NCBI RefSeq assembly: GCF_018842675.1
Contig: NZ_JAGTWO010000004.1
Location: forward strand, 2,976,001 to 3,040,000
Reading direction: 5' to 3'
Origin: Candidatus Pantoea bituminis
GTDB taxonomy: Bacteria > Pseudomonadota > Gammaproteobacteria > Enterobacterales > Enterobacteriaceae
DNA: 64,000 nucleotides
How positions within the stretch are numbered: the first letter of the stretch is position 1; each line of letters begins with the position of its first letter. Positions 1-13,365 of this stretch are shown piece after piece. Below the pieces are notes generated by a model. That model saw nothing but the letters and a program-made list of their open reading frames with translations. It was not told the origin of the DNA and searched no databases. Made by a program: the position numbers and the translations under genes.

Positions 1-1167
1 TGGCTCGGAGCTAGGCCGATCAAGGCGGCCACTTAGCCGAATCAATAACAGAGCAGAAAAAACGATAAGCGCGCCAATCCACGGCGTTTGAGACAGCCCA
101 TAATGTTGAACTACGTAGCCTCCAATTGTCGATCCTAACGCAATACCGACATTGAAAGCGGCGATGTTCAGCCCTGACGCAACATCAACCGCGCCGGGTG
201 TATAACGTTCCGCTTTCTGTACTACATACACTTGCAGGCCAGGCACGTTTCCAAACGCAAATATTCCCATCACCAACACGGTTGCTAAAGCTGCCCAATG
301 AAGTGAGGCAGTGAACTGAAATAGGAGTAACGATAGCGCCAACGCAGCAAAAATCAGGCTAAGCGCCCGTACCGGGCCTTGTGTATCTGCCAGCTTGCCG
401 CCCCAAATATTACCGATCGCGACAGACACGCCATAGCCGAGCAAAATAATGCCTACTGCCGAAGGTGAGAACCCCGCTAACTGCTGCATGACAGGCGCTA
501 AAAATGTAAAGGTGGTAAAAACTCCGCCATATCCTAGCGCGGTAATGGCGTAGATCAGCATCAAGCGAGGATTAACTAAGACCTGTGCCTGCTGTAACAG
601 ACTCGTGTTTTTAGGTTGGGCGATATTACGCGGAATAAGTATAGCGCTCGCGATTAAAGCTATGACACCCAGCAACGATACAGCGAGGAAACTTTCGCGC
701 CAGCCAAAATGTTGACCAATAAAGGTTCCCATCGGAACACCCGTCACTAAGGCAACGGTTAATCCACCAAACATGATAGCAATGGCGCTGGCGGCTTTAT
801 CTTTACTGACCAGGCTGGTGGCAATTGTTGAACCAACAGAGAAGAAAACGCCATGCGCCAGCCCTGTCAGCAAGCGAGCAATGATCAGCGTGTTGTAATC
901 GGGGGCTCGCCAGGCAACGATGTTGCCCATCGTGAACAGCGCCATTAATCCTACAAGTAAATATTTACGCGGTAATTTTCCTGTCAGCGCAGTCAACACT
1001 GGCGCGCCTACCGCAACGCCTATTGCATAGATCGATACCAGCATTCCTGCTGAAGGTAAGGTAATGGTCATCTGTTCGGCGATCGTCGGGATCAATCCTA
1101 CAATGACAAATTCAGTTGTTCCTATAGCGAATGCGCTGATGGTTAGCGCCCAAAGAGCAAGTGGCAT
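1..1167 (-). CDS. MFS drug/sugar efflux transporter, AraJ/YdhP-like (C-terminus outside window)
   Basis: Starting at ATG 1165-1167, the minus strand is open for 389 codons to the window edge, so the stop lies outside. The product begins MPLALWALTISAFAIGTTEF and shows about 12 hydrophobic segments. It carries the DHA1-type motif pattern of the AraJ/YdhP/Cmr branch of the major facilitator superfamily: an early G-TTEF signature, a conserved R-LTGL-HG-FF stretch in TM4 and a VPGLQ/N-AAFN-G region near the C-terminus. Such proteins are inner-membrane proton-driven exporters of drugs or sugars; the substrate cannot be told from sequence. It is divergent from the LysR gene yafC across about 100 bp, the usual layout of a regulator and its target. 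No frameshift is seen. E. coli has no MFS gene beside yafC. Confidence 0.85.
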   Translation of the reverse strand, partial: MPLALWALTISAFAIGTTEFVIVGLIPTIAEQMTITLPSAGMLVSIYAIGVAVGAPVLTALTGKLPRKYLLVGLMALFTMGNIVAWRAPDYNTLIIARLLTGLAHGVFFSVGSTIATSLVSKDKAASAIAIMFGGLTVALVTGVPMGTFIGQHFGWRESFLAVSLLGVIALIASAILIPRNIAQPKNTSLLQQAQVLVNPRLMLIYAITALGYGGVFTTFTFLAPVMQQLAGFSPSAVGIILLGYGVSVAIGNIWGGKLADTQGPVRALSLIFAALALSLLLFQFTASLHWAALATVLVMGIFAFGNVPGLQVYVVQKAERYTPGAVDVASGLNIAAFNVGIALGSTIGGYVVQHYGLSQTPWIGALIVFSALLLIRLSGRLDRPSSEP

Positions 1168-1266
1168 AATTAACTCCATCCAATGATTGATGGCCGCTAG
1201 TATTGCCGCATGCTTTAATAACAAAAAGATGCAAAATAACAATAGTCTTTTGTCTGGAGGGAAATA

Positions 1267-2189
1267 GTGAAAGCATCTTCTGAAGAGCTAAAAGTGTTTG
1301 TTAGCGTGGTTGAAAGCGGGAGCTTTAGTCGCGCCGCCGAGCAACTGCACATGGCAAACTCGGCTGTAAGTAGGACCATCAAGAAGTTAGAAAATAAGCT
1401 CGGCGTTGCGTTGCTTACGCGAACAACACGACATTTAGCGCTAACACAAGAAGGCGAGCGTTATTTCAGACGGGTGCAAAGTTTCTTACAAGAAATGACA
1501 TCGGCAGAAAATGATTTAATTGAAAGCCGTTACGCACCAAAGGGTTTATTACGAGTGGATGCAGCAACGCCGGTTATTCTTCATCTACTTATGCCAATGA
1601 TTAAACCCTTCCGCGAACGTTATCCTGATGTCACTTTGTCGTTAATTTCCTCTGAAAGCTTCATCAATTTGATTGAACGCAAGGTGGATGTGGCTATTCG
1701 AGCAGGTAATTTAACGGACTCAACACTGCGAGCCAGACTGCTATTTATAAGCTATCGAAAATTGGTAGCTTCACCTGAATATCTTAAAAAAGGGGGACGC
1801 CGCACAATGTTACAGATTTAGATCGCCATGAGTGCCTGGGCTTTGTTGATCCTTCGCGTCTAAATCGCTGGCCTGTTGCTCAGGAAAGCGGTGAGCTTTA
1901 CGATATTCATTTGGGAATGTCTTCTAATAGCGGCGAGACCATCAAACAGCTTTGCCTAAACGGCAATGGCATCGCATGTTTGTCTGATTACATGATCGAT
2001 AAAGAAATTGCTGAGGGAAAGTTAGTGGAGGTATTAGCTGAGCAGCGGCTCCTTGTAGAAATGCCGTTTAACGCGGTTTACTACAGCGACATGGGAGTAA
2101 GCCAGCGCGTGCGTGCATTTATTGATTTTCTTAGTGAGTGGATGAGTGAACAGCCCTGGCGCGTGCAGGACTGTTTAAGCAAAACTTAA
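1267..2189 (+). CDS. yafC: LysR-family transcriptional regulator YafC, split by an apparent -1 frameshift
   Basis: It starts at GTG 1267 behind a strong GGAGG (1255-1259). The N-terminal winged HTH ([18 protein letters not shown]) and the substrate-binding domain closely resemble E. coli YafC, which also sits next to dkgB. The first frame ends at 1821. The rest (GLSSNSGET-like region, then [18 protein letters not shown]) continues in another frame to 2189. Adding one base in the A6G5 run at 1786-1796 joins them into a 307-residue protein, the normal LTTR length, so this is probably a sequencing error rather than a dead gene. Its stop overlaps the convergent dkgB stop by 4 bp. The ligand is unknown; the divergent MFS gene is the likely target, with dkgB as an alternative. 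Confidence 0.85.
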
Positions 2190-2989
2190 TCCCAGTCAGG
2201 TGCCAGTCCTTCAGGACTAACCAAACGATGATTACGATCTAATGAAGCAATCTGCATCATATCATCTTCATCCAGCGTGACTTTTATAGCATCAAGATTA
2301 CTGATTAAGTTATCACGCTTGGTTGAAGATGGAATAACTGCGTACCCGAGCTGCATAGCCCATGCCAGAACAGCCTGAGCTGCAGTTATTTGATGCTTCA
2401 TCGCAATAGTTTGAATAACCTTGTTTTTCAAAGCTTCACCATATGCCAGTGTCATGTAAGAAGTGATGGGAATAGCATGAGCATTTGCAAAATCTACAAC
2501 CTGGCGGTTCTGTAAAAAGGGGTGAAGCTCAATCTGATTTGTAGCGATATTTGCAGCACCAACCGCATTAATCGCCTGCTGCATAAGATCTATCGTAAAG
2601 TTTGATACGCCTATTTGACGCGTTAACCCCTGCTGCTTCGCTTCCATAAGAGCTTGCATGCTTTCAGCTACTGAAATTGCTGCGCCTGGAGAAGGCCAAT
2701 GGATCAGCGTTAAATCGATATAATCAGTTCTTAACTTTTCTAAACTCTCTTTGAGACTGGTAATCAAATCGTCTTTCGAAAGGTTTTCGACCCATATTTT
2801 CGTGGTGATGAATAAGTCATTACGAGCAATGTCACTTTCAGCGATCGCCTGACCAATAGCCGCCTCATTTTCATAGATCTGAGCGGTATCAATGACGCGA
2901 TAACCAACGTCTAAGGCAGTTTTTACTGAATGAATAACGACATCATTTTGCAAACGGAAGGTCCCAAGACCAAAAGCGGGAATAGACAT
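2186..2989 (-). CDS. dkgB: 2,5-diketo-D-gluconate reductase B / aldo-keto reductase
   Basis: A 267-residue aldo-keto reductase, the same length as E. coli DkgB. It reduces 2,5-diketogluconate and methylglyoxal-type carbonyls with NADPH in the cytoplasm. The AKR tetrad region is visible: D and Y in [12 protein letters not shown] in ITTKIW, H in LTLIHWPSP. The C-terminal NADPH-binding stretch is PSSTKRDNL and the family tail is [13 protein letters not shown] chose ATG 2987-2989 ([11 protein letters not shown]), not the upstream ATG at 3031, because it matches the homologue start and has AGGA about 6 nt upstream. The gene lies directly after the rRNA operon terminator, as in E. coli. Confidence 0.93.
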   Translation of the reverse strand: MSIPAFGLGTFRLQNDVVIHSVKTALDVGYRVIDTAQIYENEAAIGQAIAESDIARNDLFITTKIWVENLSKDDLITSLKESLEKLRTDYIDLTLIHWPSPGAAISVAESMQALMEAKQQGLTRQIGVSNFTIDLMQQAINAVGAANIATNQIELHPFLQNRQVVDFANAHAIPITSYMTLAYGEALKNKVIQTIAMKHQITAAQAVLAWAMQLGYAVIPSSTKRDNLISNLDAIKVTLDEDDMMQIASLDRNHRLVSPEGLAPDWD

Positions 2990-3117
2990 TTTATCCTCAT
3001 TAATGTGAACGGAATTATATAATGAGGTCATTTTGACAGGGTTATTATTGCTGATTAAGCCGCTGATAAGCAGAAGATAATTGATTTTTAATCAACCTAC
3101 CGCTTTTTGCACAAATG

Positions 3118-3146
3118 AAAAAGCCCTGACTTTTCAGTCAGGGCTT
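3118..3146 (-). terminator. Rho-independent terminator of the rRNA operon
   Basis: On the minus strand an 11-bp perfect stem (AAGCCCTGACT with AGTCAGGGCTT) closes a GAAA tetraloop and is followed by a short T tract. It lies just after tRNA-Asp, the last gene of the rrn operon, and before dkgB. Confidence 0.9.
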
Positions 3147-3156
3147 ATCAATTAAG

Positions 3157-3233
3157 TGGCGGAACGGACGGGGCTCGAACCCGCGACCCCCTGCGTGACA
3201 GGCAGGTATTCTAACCAACTGAACTACCGCTCC
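3157..3233 (-). tRNA. aspU: tRNA-Asp (anticodon GTC)
   Basis: A 77-nt cloverleaf ending in an encoded CCA. The acceptor GGAGCGG pairs with CCGTTCC, the anticodon GTC is at 3197-3199 (complement), and the T arm contains GGTTCGAG. It is nearly identical to E. coli tRNA-Asp and is the distal gene of the rrn operon, as aspU is after rrnH. Decodes GAU and GAC. Confidence 0.97.
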
Positions 3234-3329
3234 ACCGATTCTGTACTGCCGCCCGCGCTGCAGGCTGCAGGTGTTTCGCCCCCGCCGCGTCACCCGCGGG
3301 GTCACGACCAGCGTGCTGGTCTTAAATTG

Positions 3330-3449
3330 ATGCCTGGCAGTTCCCTACTCTCGCATGGGGAGACCCCACACTACCATCGGCGCTACGGCGTTTCACTTCT
3401 GAGTTCGGCATGGGGTCAGGTGGGACCACCGCGCTACAGCCGCCAGGCA
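3330..3449 (-). rRNA. rrfH: 5S ribosomal RNA
   Basis: A 120-nt 5S gene running from TGCCTGGCGG to CTGCCAGGCAT (complement), almost identical to the E. coli sequence and complete. The spacer to tRNA-Asp (3234-3329) is GC-rich and holds a perfect 7-bp hairpin (GACCAGC GT GCTGGTC, 3306-3321), probably a processing stem. Confidence 0.97.
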
Positions 3450-3494
3450 AATTCTGTTGTCCCGCGCCGCTTCTGCCGCGCAGGGTTATCCGTC

Positions 3495-3509
3495 GAACAA
3501 GCTGAAAAT
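3495..3509 (-). repeat. pre-23S processing stem, 3' arm
   Basis: GAACAAGCTGAAAAT here is the exact reverse complement of 6560-6574, so the two 15-nt arms can pair around the 23S sequence. A second pairing exists closer to the rRNA: AAAACGCCT downstream of 23S with AGGCGTTTT upstream of it. Such stems are RNase III substrates that release pre-23S rRNA. Confidence 0.8.
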
Positions 3510-3545
3510 CTCTGTCTCTACAACCAAAACGCCTCTGGCGTTGTA

Positions 3546-6450
<2,905 letters not shown>

Positions 6451-6559
6451 TCACAACCCACAGGCGTTTTGCAACGCTGCGTGCTGCAAGCATTTGAGAG
6501 ACTCGAACGCGTCGCCTGTGCACCCCTTATTACGGAGGAGTGCGGCGCGCGTCGTTTCA

Positions 6560-6574
6560 ATTTTCAGCTTGTTC
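6560..6574 (-). repeat. pre-23S processing stem, 5' arm
   Basis: ATTTTCAGCTTGTTC is the exact reverse complement of 3495-3509 and lies about 110 nt upstream of 23S. With that arm it forms the RNase III stem enclosing the 23S precursor. Confidence 0.8.
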
Positions 6575-6579
6575 CGGAT

Positions 6580-6591
6580 TGTTAAAGAGCA
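6580..6591 (-). promoter_or_regulatory. boxA antitermination site in the 16S-23S spacer
   Basis: The complement reads TGCTCTTTAACA, the canonical rrn boxA bound by NusB-S10 to prevent Rho-dependent termination. The same 12-mer occurs in the 16S leader at 8524-8535. Confidence 0.85.
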
Positions 6592-6664
6592 ATATCTCAA
6601 ACACGGCTGAAAAGCCGGCTTTGAGATATTTTGTGGAGACACCTTTCACCTGTCACCAAGCAAG

Positions 6665-6739
6665 TGGCGTCCCCTAGGGGATTCGAACCCCTGTTACCGC
6701 CGTGAAAGGGCAGTGTCCTAACCGCTAGACGAAGGGGAC
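6665..6739 (-). tRNA. tRNA-Glu (anticodon TTC) in the rRNA spacer
   Basis: A 75-nt gene with encoded CCA: acceptor GTCCCCT pairs with AGGGGAC, the anticodon loop is CCTTTCACG, and the T arm has GGTTCGAATCC. It is one nt shorter in the D loop than the E. coli version. It is the only tRNA in this 16S-23S spacer, whereas E. coli rrnH at the same chromosomal position carries tRNA-Ile and tRNA-Ala. Confidence 0.96.
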
Positions 6740-6785
6740 ACAAAGGTGTGTCACGACTTCGCAGCCGTCTTGCTCATTACTTTTC

Positions 6786-6803
6786 TATCAGACAATCTGT
6801 GTG
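6786..6803 (-). repeat. pre-16S processing stem, 3' arm
   Basis: TATCAGACAATCTGTGTG is an exact 18-nt reverse complement of 8503-8520. The two arms lie just outside the 16S ends, giving the long RNase III stem that frees 17S pre-rRNA. Confidence 0.88.
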
Positions 6804-6830
6804 AGCACTTCGCGGGAAGGTATCTTCAGG

Positions 6831-8371
<1,541 letters not shown>

Positions 8372-8502
8372 AAGTTTGATTTGCTTAAACAAGTTAAGCG
8401 GTGCTCATCTGTAAAACGTCATAATGAATTTCATTATGTGTTCACTCGTGAGGCTTGATATTTTTTACGTCCTAAGACGCTGATATCCATCCTGCGAGTG
8501 CC

Positions 8503-8520
8503 CACACAGATTGTCTGATA
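8503..8520 (-). repeat. pre-16S processing stem, 5' arm
   Basis: CACACAGATTGTCTGATA pairs perfectly with 6786-6803 across the 16S gene. It lies in the leader about 130 nt upstream of mature 16S, next to boxA. Confidence 0.88.
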
Positions 8521-8523
8521 AAT

Positions 8524-8535
8524 TGTTAAAGAGCA
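8524..8535 (-). promoter_or_regulatory. boxA antitermination site in the rrn leader
   Basis: The complement is TGCTCTTTAACA, identical to the spacer boxA. It lies between promoter P2 and 16S, the usual place for the NusA/NusB/NusG antitermination signal. Confidence 0.88.
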
Positions 8536-8574
8536 GTGCGAACAGCGGCTTAGCCGGTCTGTCGCGAGGGGCGT

Positions 8575-8602
8575 ATAATACGCTTTCCCTCCTCAGAGTC
8601 AA
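8575..8602 (-). promoter_or_regulatory. rrn promoter P2
   Basis: On the minus strand the -35 TTGACT (8597-8602) and -10 TATTAT (8575-8580) are separated by 16 nt. The sequence around them is nearly that of E. coli rrnB P2, including a following GC-rich stretch. Confidence 0.88.
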
Positions 8603-8694
8603 CCTCTTTTTCAGAAGCTTTTCTCCGGCGACGCAGTTTCCTGTGTCTCCTGAACCGCCATCCCGTTGCCGGTTTGCCGTGTCAGTGGAGGCGC

Positions 8695-8722
8695 ATTATA
8701 GGGAACCATTCTGAGAGCGCAA
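8695..8722 (-). promoter_or_regulatory. rrn promoter P1 with UP element and GC-rich discriminator
   Basis: -35 TTGCGC (8717-8722), a 16-nt spacer, and -10 TATAAT (8695-8700), followed by the discriminator GCGCCTCC and the initial CACTGACACGG typical of growth-rate and ppGpp/DksA-regulated rrn P1 promoters. An A/T-rich tract at about 8729-8765 upstream looks like an UP element. The P1-P2-leader stretch (8372-8776) holds no gene. Confidence 0.88.
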
Positions 8723-8776
8723 GTGCGAATTCAAACTTTTTTGCTGTTCGCCTGAATTTTAATCACAATGCCTATT

Positions 8777-9337
8777 TTAAGCGCTTTTAATCCGCTCAGC
8801 GAGGTCTGCAAGGCTATTAATTACCCAATCCGCTGCCGCTTCACCTTCAGCTGTTACGGGTTTACCAGTGCGGACCAATACTTTTGTTCCAACACCAGCA
8901 GCTTGTCCTGCAAGCATATCCTCAACTTTGTCACCGACTATATAAGAAGAAGCCATATCGATATCCAGTTCTTCCTGGGCGGAGAGCAGCATTCCGGGTT
9001 GCGGCTTACGACAGTCACATTGTTGACGATAGGCTTCAACTGACCCTTCAGGATGATGCGGACAGAAATAGATACCATCCAGGTCAACATCACGATCTGC
9101 CAGCGACCAATCCATCCACTCGGTTAGCGTCATAAACTGGTCTTCAGTAAACATACCGCGCGCTATGCCTGATTGGTTTGTTACGACTACAAGGGCAAAG
9201 CCCATTTTCTTCAATTCTTGCAGCGCCTCGATGGTGCCATCAATGAACTGGAAATTATCGATTTCATGGACGTAGCCATGATCAACATTTAGGGTGCCAT
9301 CGCGATCAAGAAAAATGGCTGGGACTTTATTCGCCAC
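8777..9337 (-). CDS. gmhB: D-glycero-beta-D-manno-heptose-1,7-bisphosphate 7-phosphatase
   Basis: A 186-residue HAD-family phosphatase that removes the C7 phosphate from heptose bisphosphate in ADP-L-glycero-D-manno-heptose synthesis, feeding the LPS inner core. The catalytic DxD is D11/D13 in FLDRDGT. The zinc-binding loop is complete: C92, H94, C107, C109. VVTNQSG supplies HAD motif II. Cytoplasmic. It sits immediately upstream of rrn P1 on the same strand, as in E. coli, and is divergent from metN. Confidence 0.95.
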   Translation of the reverse strand: MANKVPAIFLDRDGTLNVDHGYVHEIDNFQFIDGTIEALQELKKMGFALVVVTNQSGIARGMFTEDQFMTLTEWMDWSLADRDVDLDGIYFCPHHPEGSVEAYRQQCDCRKPQPGMLLSAQEELDIDMASSYIVGDKVEDMLAGQAAGVGTKVLVRTGKPVTAEGEAAADWVINSLADLAERIKSA

Positions 9338-9426
9338 GTAGAAACTCCTGCTATAAAAATTACCGTTCAGTATCGCATGATTGCAATAAAAGGGAGAACG
9401 GCAGATTGAATGACTTTGATTGATTT

Positions 9427-9450
9427 AGACGTCTGGATGCCTTAACATCC
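9427..9450 (+). promoter_or_regulatory. MetJ operator (met boxes) upstream of metNIQ
   Basis: AGACGTCT at 9427-9434 is the perfect MetJ consensus 8-mer. It is followed in register by two weaker 8-mers, GGATGCCT and TAACATCC. Tandem met boxes bind MetJ-SAM and repress methionine uptake when methionine is plentiful. They lie 76-100 bp before the metN start. Confidence 0.75.
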
Positions 9451-9526
9451 ATTGGGCTCTCTTATGGCTAAGCTTATAGAAAGCATCCCACACCACGGAC
9501 AACGTAATACGATAATAAATAACGCA

Positions 9527-10558
9527 ATGATAAAACTCGAAAATATAACCAAAGTGTTCCAGCAAGGTACGCGTAAGATTCAGGCGTTATCTGACGTCAG
9601 TCTTCATGTCCCTGCAGGTCAGATATATGGTGTCATCGGTTCTTCCGGTGCCGGTAAAAGTACATTAATTCGTTGCGTAAACCTGTTGGAGCGCCCTACT
9701 TCTGGTCGCGTGCTGGTTGATGGTGCTGATTTAACTGCATTGAATGAACGCCAACTGACTCAAGCCCGTCGCCAAATAGGCATGATCTTCCAGCATTTTA
9801 ATCTGATGAATTCACGCACCGTGGCGGGCAATGTCTCGCTTCCGCTTGAATTAGGTAATCTGTCGCGTAGCCAGATCAACCAACGTGTTACCGAATTGCT
9901 GGACTTAGTGGGATTGTCTGACAAGCACGATGCCTGGCCAGCTAACCTTTCTGGGGGCCAAAAGCAGCGGGTTGCCATTGCTCGTGCGTTGGCCAGTAAT
10001 CCAAAAGTCTTGCTGTGTGACGAAGCCACCAGCGCACTTGATCCCGCAACCACGCGTTCCATTCTTGAGTTACTAAAAGATATTAATCGTCGCCTGGGCC
10101 TGACCATTCTCTTAATTACCCATGAAATGGATGTTGTGAAACGCATCTGTGATCAGGTTGCCGTTATTAGTCACGGCGAATTAATCGAGAAAGACAGCGT
10201 CAGCGAAGTGTTCTCACACCCTAAAACGCCGTTAGCGCAACAATTTATTCAGTCCACACTGCATCTGGATATTCCTGACGACTATCAGCAACGCATGTCA
10301 TCGGAAGCGAAAACCGATAGCGTACCGCTGTTGCGCCTGGAATTTACCGGTAAATCAGTGGATGCCCCACTGTTGTCAGAGGCCGCTCGTCGCTTCAATG
10401 TTAATAACAACATTATTAGCGCGCAGATGGATTACGCCGGTGGCGTTAAGTTCGGCATTATGCTGGCTGAAATGCACGGTACAGAAAGTGACACCAAAAC
10501 AGCCATCGCCTGGCTGCAAGAGAACCATGTAAAAGTTGAGGTATTAGGTTATGTCTGA
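9527..10558 (+). CDS. metN: Methionine ABC importer ATP-binding protein
   Basis: 343 residues, equal to E. coli MetN. It is the cytoplasmic ATPase of the MetNIQ importer for D- and L-methionine. Walker A (GSSGAGKST) lies around residue 38, the signature LSGGQ around 140, and Walker [12 protein letters not shown] follows. The C-terminal ACT-like domain (about residues 265-343, with [20 protein letters not shown]) binds methionine and inhibits transport. The start was set at ATG 9527 ([11 protein letters not shown]) by homology; an upstream in-frame ATG at 9452 would add 25 residues and overlaps the operator region. First gene of metNIQ; its stop overlaps metI by 8 nt. Confidence 0.95.
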   Translation: MIKLENITKVFQQGTRKIQALSDVSLHVPAGQIYGVIGSSGAGKSTLIRCVNLLERPTSGRVLVDGADLTALNERQLTQARRQIGMIFQHFNLMNSRTVAGNVSLPLELGNLSRSQINQRVTELLDLVGLSDKHDAWPANLSGGQKQRVAIARALASNPKVLLCDEATSALDPATTRSILELLKDINRRLGLTILLITHEMDVVKRICDQVAVISHGELIEKDSVSEVFSHPKTPLAQQFIQSTLHLDIPDDYQQRMSSEAKTDSVPLLRLEFTGKSVDAPLLSEAARRFNVNNNIISAQMDYAGGVKFGIMLAEMHGTESDTKTAIAWLQENHVKVEVLGYV

Positions 10559-11203
10559 CGCGATGATGTGGTTACTGGCGCGTGGCGTATGGGAAACGCT
10601 AATGATGACCTTTGTCTCGGGCTTTTTGGTTTTGTGCTGGGCTTGCCGGTCGGCGTATTGCTGTATGTGACACGCCCCGGACAAATTCTTGAAAACCAAG
10701 GTTTGTATCGCGTGCTCTCAGCGGTAGTGAATATCTTCCGCTCCATTCCTTTCATTATCTTATTGGTGTGGATGATTCCCTTCACCCGCGTCATTGTAGG
10801 TACTTCGATTGGTTTACAAGCCGCTATTGTGCCATTGACGGTTGGGGCCGCACCTTTTATTGCACGTATGGTGGAAAACGCCTTACTGGAACTACCCACT
10901 GGATTGATTGAAGCGTCCCGCGCCATGGGCGCAACGCCAATGCAGATTGTGCGTAAGGTGTTGCTGCCTGAAGCGCTGCCAGGTTTGGTGAACGCCGCGA
11001 CAATAACGTTGATTACCTTAGTCGGTTATTCAGCCATGGGCGGTGCAGTCGGTGCAGGCGGATTAGGTCAGATTGGTTATCAGTACGGTTATATCGGATA
11101 CAACGCTACCGTGATGAATACAGTATTGGTATTACTGGTGGTTCTGGTGTATCTCATTCAATTCTGTGGCGACCGCATCGTGCGTGCTGTGTCCCATAAG
11201 TAA
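10551..11203 (+). CDS. metI: Methionine ABC importer permease, with apparent -1 frameshift
   Basis: Inner-membrane permease of MetNIQ with five predicted TM segments. It starts at ATG 10551, overlapping the metN stop ([16 protein letters not shown]). The frame breaks in the T5 run at 10623-10627: one more T restores [19 protein letters not shown] and joins the rest of the protein. Repaired, it is 217 residues, exactly E. coli MetI. The coupling-helix region [22 protein letters not shown] and the TM segments are intact. The break is most likely a homopolymer error. Confidence 0.9.
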
Positions 11204-11232
11204 GCAAGCAATATCAATATTAAGGAAAGGAT

Positions 11233-12047
11233 ATGTCTTTCAAGTTTAAAAACATTGCCGCTGTGGGTGCACTAATTGGCGCGATTGCGCTGGCTGGATG
11301 CGATCAGAAAGAAAAAGATCCAAACCACATTAAAGTGGGTGTGATTGTCGGTGCTGAACAGCAGGTTGCTGAAGTGGCTCAGAAAGTCGCTAAAGAAAAA
11401 TATGGCCTCGATGTCGAGCTGGTGACGTTCAACGATTATGTTTTACCAAACGAAGCGCTGAGCAAAGGTGACATTGATGCCAACGCTTTCCAGCATAAGC
11501 CCTATCTGGATCAGCAAATCAAAGATCGTGGTTACAAGCTGGTATCGGTAGGCAATACCTTTGTTTACCCAATCGCCGGCTATTCGAAAAAATCAAATCA
11601 CTGGACGAATTGCAGGATGGCGCACAAATCGCCATTCCTAACGATCCGACCAATCTGGGACGTACCTTGCTGCTGCTGCAGAAAGTGGGCCTGATCAAAT
11701 TGAAAGATGGCGTTGGCTTGCTGCCGACTTCACTGGATATCACTGAAAACCCGAAAAAATTAAAAATTGTTGAGCTGGAAGCGCCGCAGCTGCCACGTTC
11801 ACTGGACGATGCCCAGATTGCATTGGCAGTGATCAACACCACTTACGCTAGCCAGATTGGCCTGACGCCAGCGAAAGACGGTATCTTTGTTGAAGATAAA
11901 GATTCACCTTACGTCAATATGATTGTGGCGCGTGAAGACAATAAAGACGCAGAGAACGTGAAGAAGTTTGTTCAGGCTTATCAGTCTGACGAAGTGAATG
12001 ACGCGGCTAATAAAGTCTTTAACGGTGGCGCAGTAAAAGGCTGGTAA
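11233..12047 (+). CDS. metQ: Methionine-binding lipoprotein, with apparent -1 frameshift
   Basis: NlpA-family substrate-binding lipoprotein that hands methionine to MetNI. The start has AAGGAAAGG just upstream. The signal peptide ends in lipobox LAGC with acylated C23. Conserved core stretches include NDYVLPNEALSKGDIDANAFQH and, later, PRSLDDAQIALAVINTTYA. The frame breaks at the A6 run 11587-11592; adding one A gives GYSKKIKSLDELQDG and a 271-residue protein, the E. coli length. A GC hairpin terminator follows. Confidence 0.92.
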
Positions 12048-12068
12048 TTCTGCCTTGCTCCTTCCCTC

Positions 12069-12093
12069 AGGGCGGCGCTATGCCGCCCTTTCT
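12069..12093 (+). terminator. Rho-independent terminator after metNIQ
   Basis: Stem AGGGCGGC / GCCGCCCT with a short GCTAT-type loop, followed by TTCTTT. Positioned 22 nt after the metQ stop. Confidence 0.8.
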
Positions 12094-12175
12094 TTGCTTA
12101 GCGCCTCGCTCGACTTGTTATTTATTCTGGTCCTTGTTTCAATAACGCCACTTTTTACAACATGAGGATGTTGCT

Positions 12176-12573
12176 ATGCGTTTTTTACCGCTCTGCTTGT
12201 TAGCATTGATGCTGACTGGGTGTGTTCGGGAATATCACCCCATAAGCAGCGCACCTTCTCGCCCGCAGGCATCCAGCGAGCCGACACGTAAGCCTGCGTC
12301 GCGTCCTGCGCCGGTCAAAGTTTATACCGATGCTACCGATCTGGTCAGCAAACCGTTCCGCGATTTAGGTGAAGTGTCCGGCGATGATTGCCAGACCAGC
12401 ACGCAAGATTCACCCCCAATATCGCGACGGCACGCAAACGCTTACAAGTAAAAGCGTCTCAGATGAAAGCCAACGCCGTTTTACTGCACAAATGCGAAAT
12501 TGTCAGCAGCACGCCAGGTTGTTATCGCCAGGCTATTTGCCAAGGCTCGGCGCTGAAAGTCAGTAATCAATGA
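12176..12573 (+). CDS. rcsF: Outer-membrane lipoprotein RcsF, envelope stress sensor, with apparent -1 frameshift
   Basis: Lipoprotein that senses outer-membrane and peptidoglycan damage and activates the Rcs phosphorelay through IgaA. The signal peptide ends in LTGC (C16) and is followed by a proline-rich linker. The folded domain has [15 protein letters not shown] and the C-terminal [16 protein letters not shown], giving the conserved cysteine set. The frame breaks at the C5 run 12413-12417; one more C gives [20 protein letters not shown]. Repaired length 132, against 134 in E. coli. Its TGA overlaps the trmO ATG (ATGA). Confidence 0.92.
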
Positions 12574-13276
12574 GTGAATTCGCCTTTGCGCAAATTGGTG
12601 TAATCCGTTCACCGTGGAAAGAGAAATTCGCCGTGCCGCGCCAGCCAGGTCTGGTTCAGGATGGCGGCGGCGAGCTCCATCTTTTGCCTCCTTACAATCA
12701 GCCTGAGGCCGTACGTGGACTGGAAGATTTCAGTCACCTTTGGGTGCTGTTTGTGTTTCATCAAACGATGGAAGGTGGATGGCGGCCCACGGTGCGACCA
12801 CCGCGCCTCGGCGGTAATGCACGCGTAGGTGTTTTTGCTACGCGTTCAACGTTTCGACCTAACCCAATTGGCATGTCGCTGGTTGAGTTAAAGGTATTCG
12901 CTGCGCGAAGCAGCAGGTCATTCTGGATCTGGGTAGTCTGGATTTAGTTGATGGCACGCCAGTGGTGGATATCAAACCTTACCTGCCTTTTGCTGAAGCC
13001 TTACCGAATGCGCGTGCTGGCTTTGCTCAGGCTGCACCTGAAGCGGATATGCCAGTGCGTTTTTCTCTGCTGGCACAACAACAGCTTTTGCAGCAGCAAG
13101 TGAGCTATCCCCAACTCGCGCGATTTATCAGCGACGTTTTGGCGCAGGATCCCCGCCCCGCTTACCGCAAAGGCGAAGCGCTGGAGCGGGAATATGCTGC
13201 CTGGTTGCTGGATTTTAATGTGCGCTGGCGTATTGATGAAGCCGGCACTGAAGTCGTTGCTATCGACCCACGTTAA
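12570..13276 (+). CDS. trmO: tRNA (adenine(37)-N6)-methyltransferase TrmO (YaeB), with apparent -1 frameshift
   Basis: SAM-dependent enzyme that N6-methylates t6A37 in tRNA-Thr(GGU). The UPF0066 beta-barrel signatures are clear: [20 protein letters not shown], then [20 protein letters not shown] and [14 protein letters not shown]. The frame breaks near 12891-12894 (AAAGG); one added base gives [20 protein letters not shown] and reads on to 13276. Repaired length 235, equal to E. coli. The C-terminal domain (ending [20 protein letters not shown]) is intact. Confidence 0.92.
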
Positions 13277-13365
13277 AACCCGCTTTTGAGCCAGAGATCT
13301 CGCTGGTACACTAGCCGCCAGCAAAATTCTGTCTGTGACTTTCCGATCAACTGGAATCGTAACCA

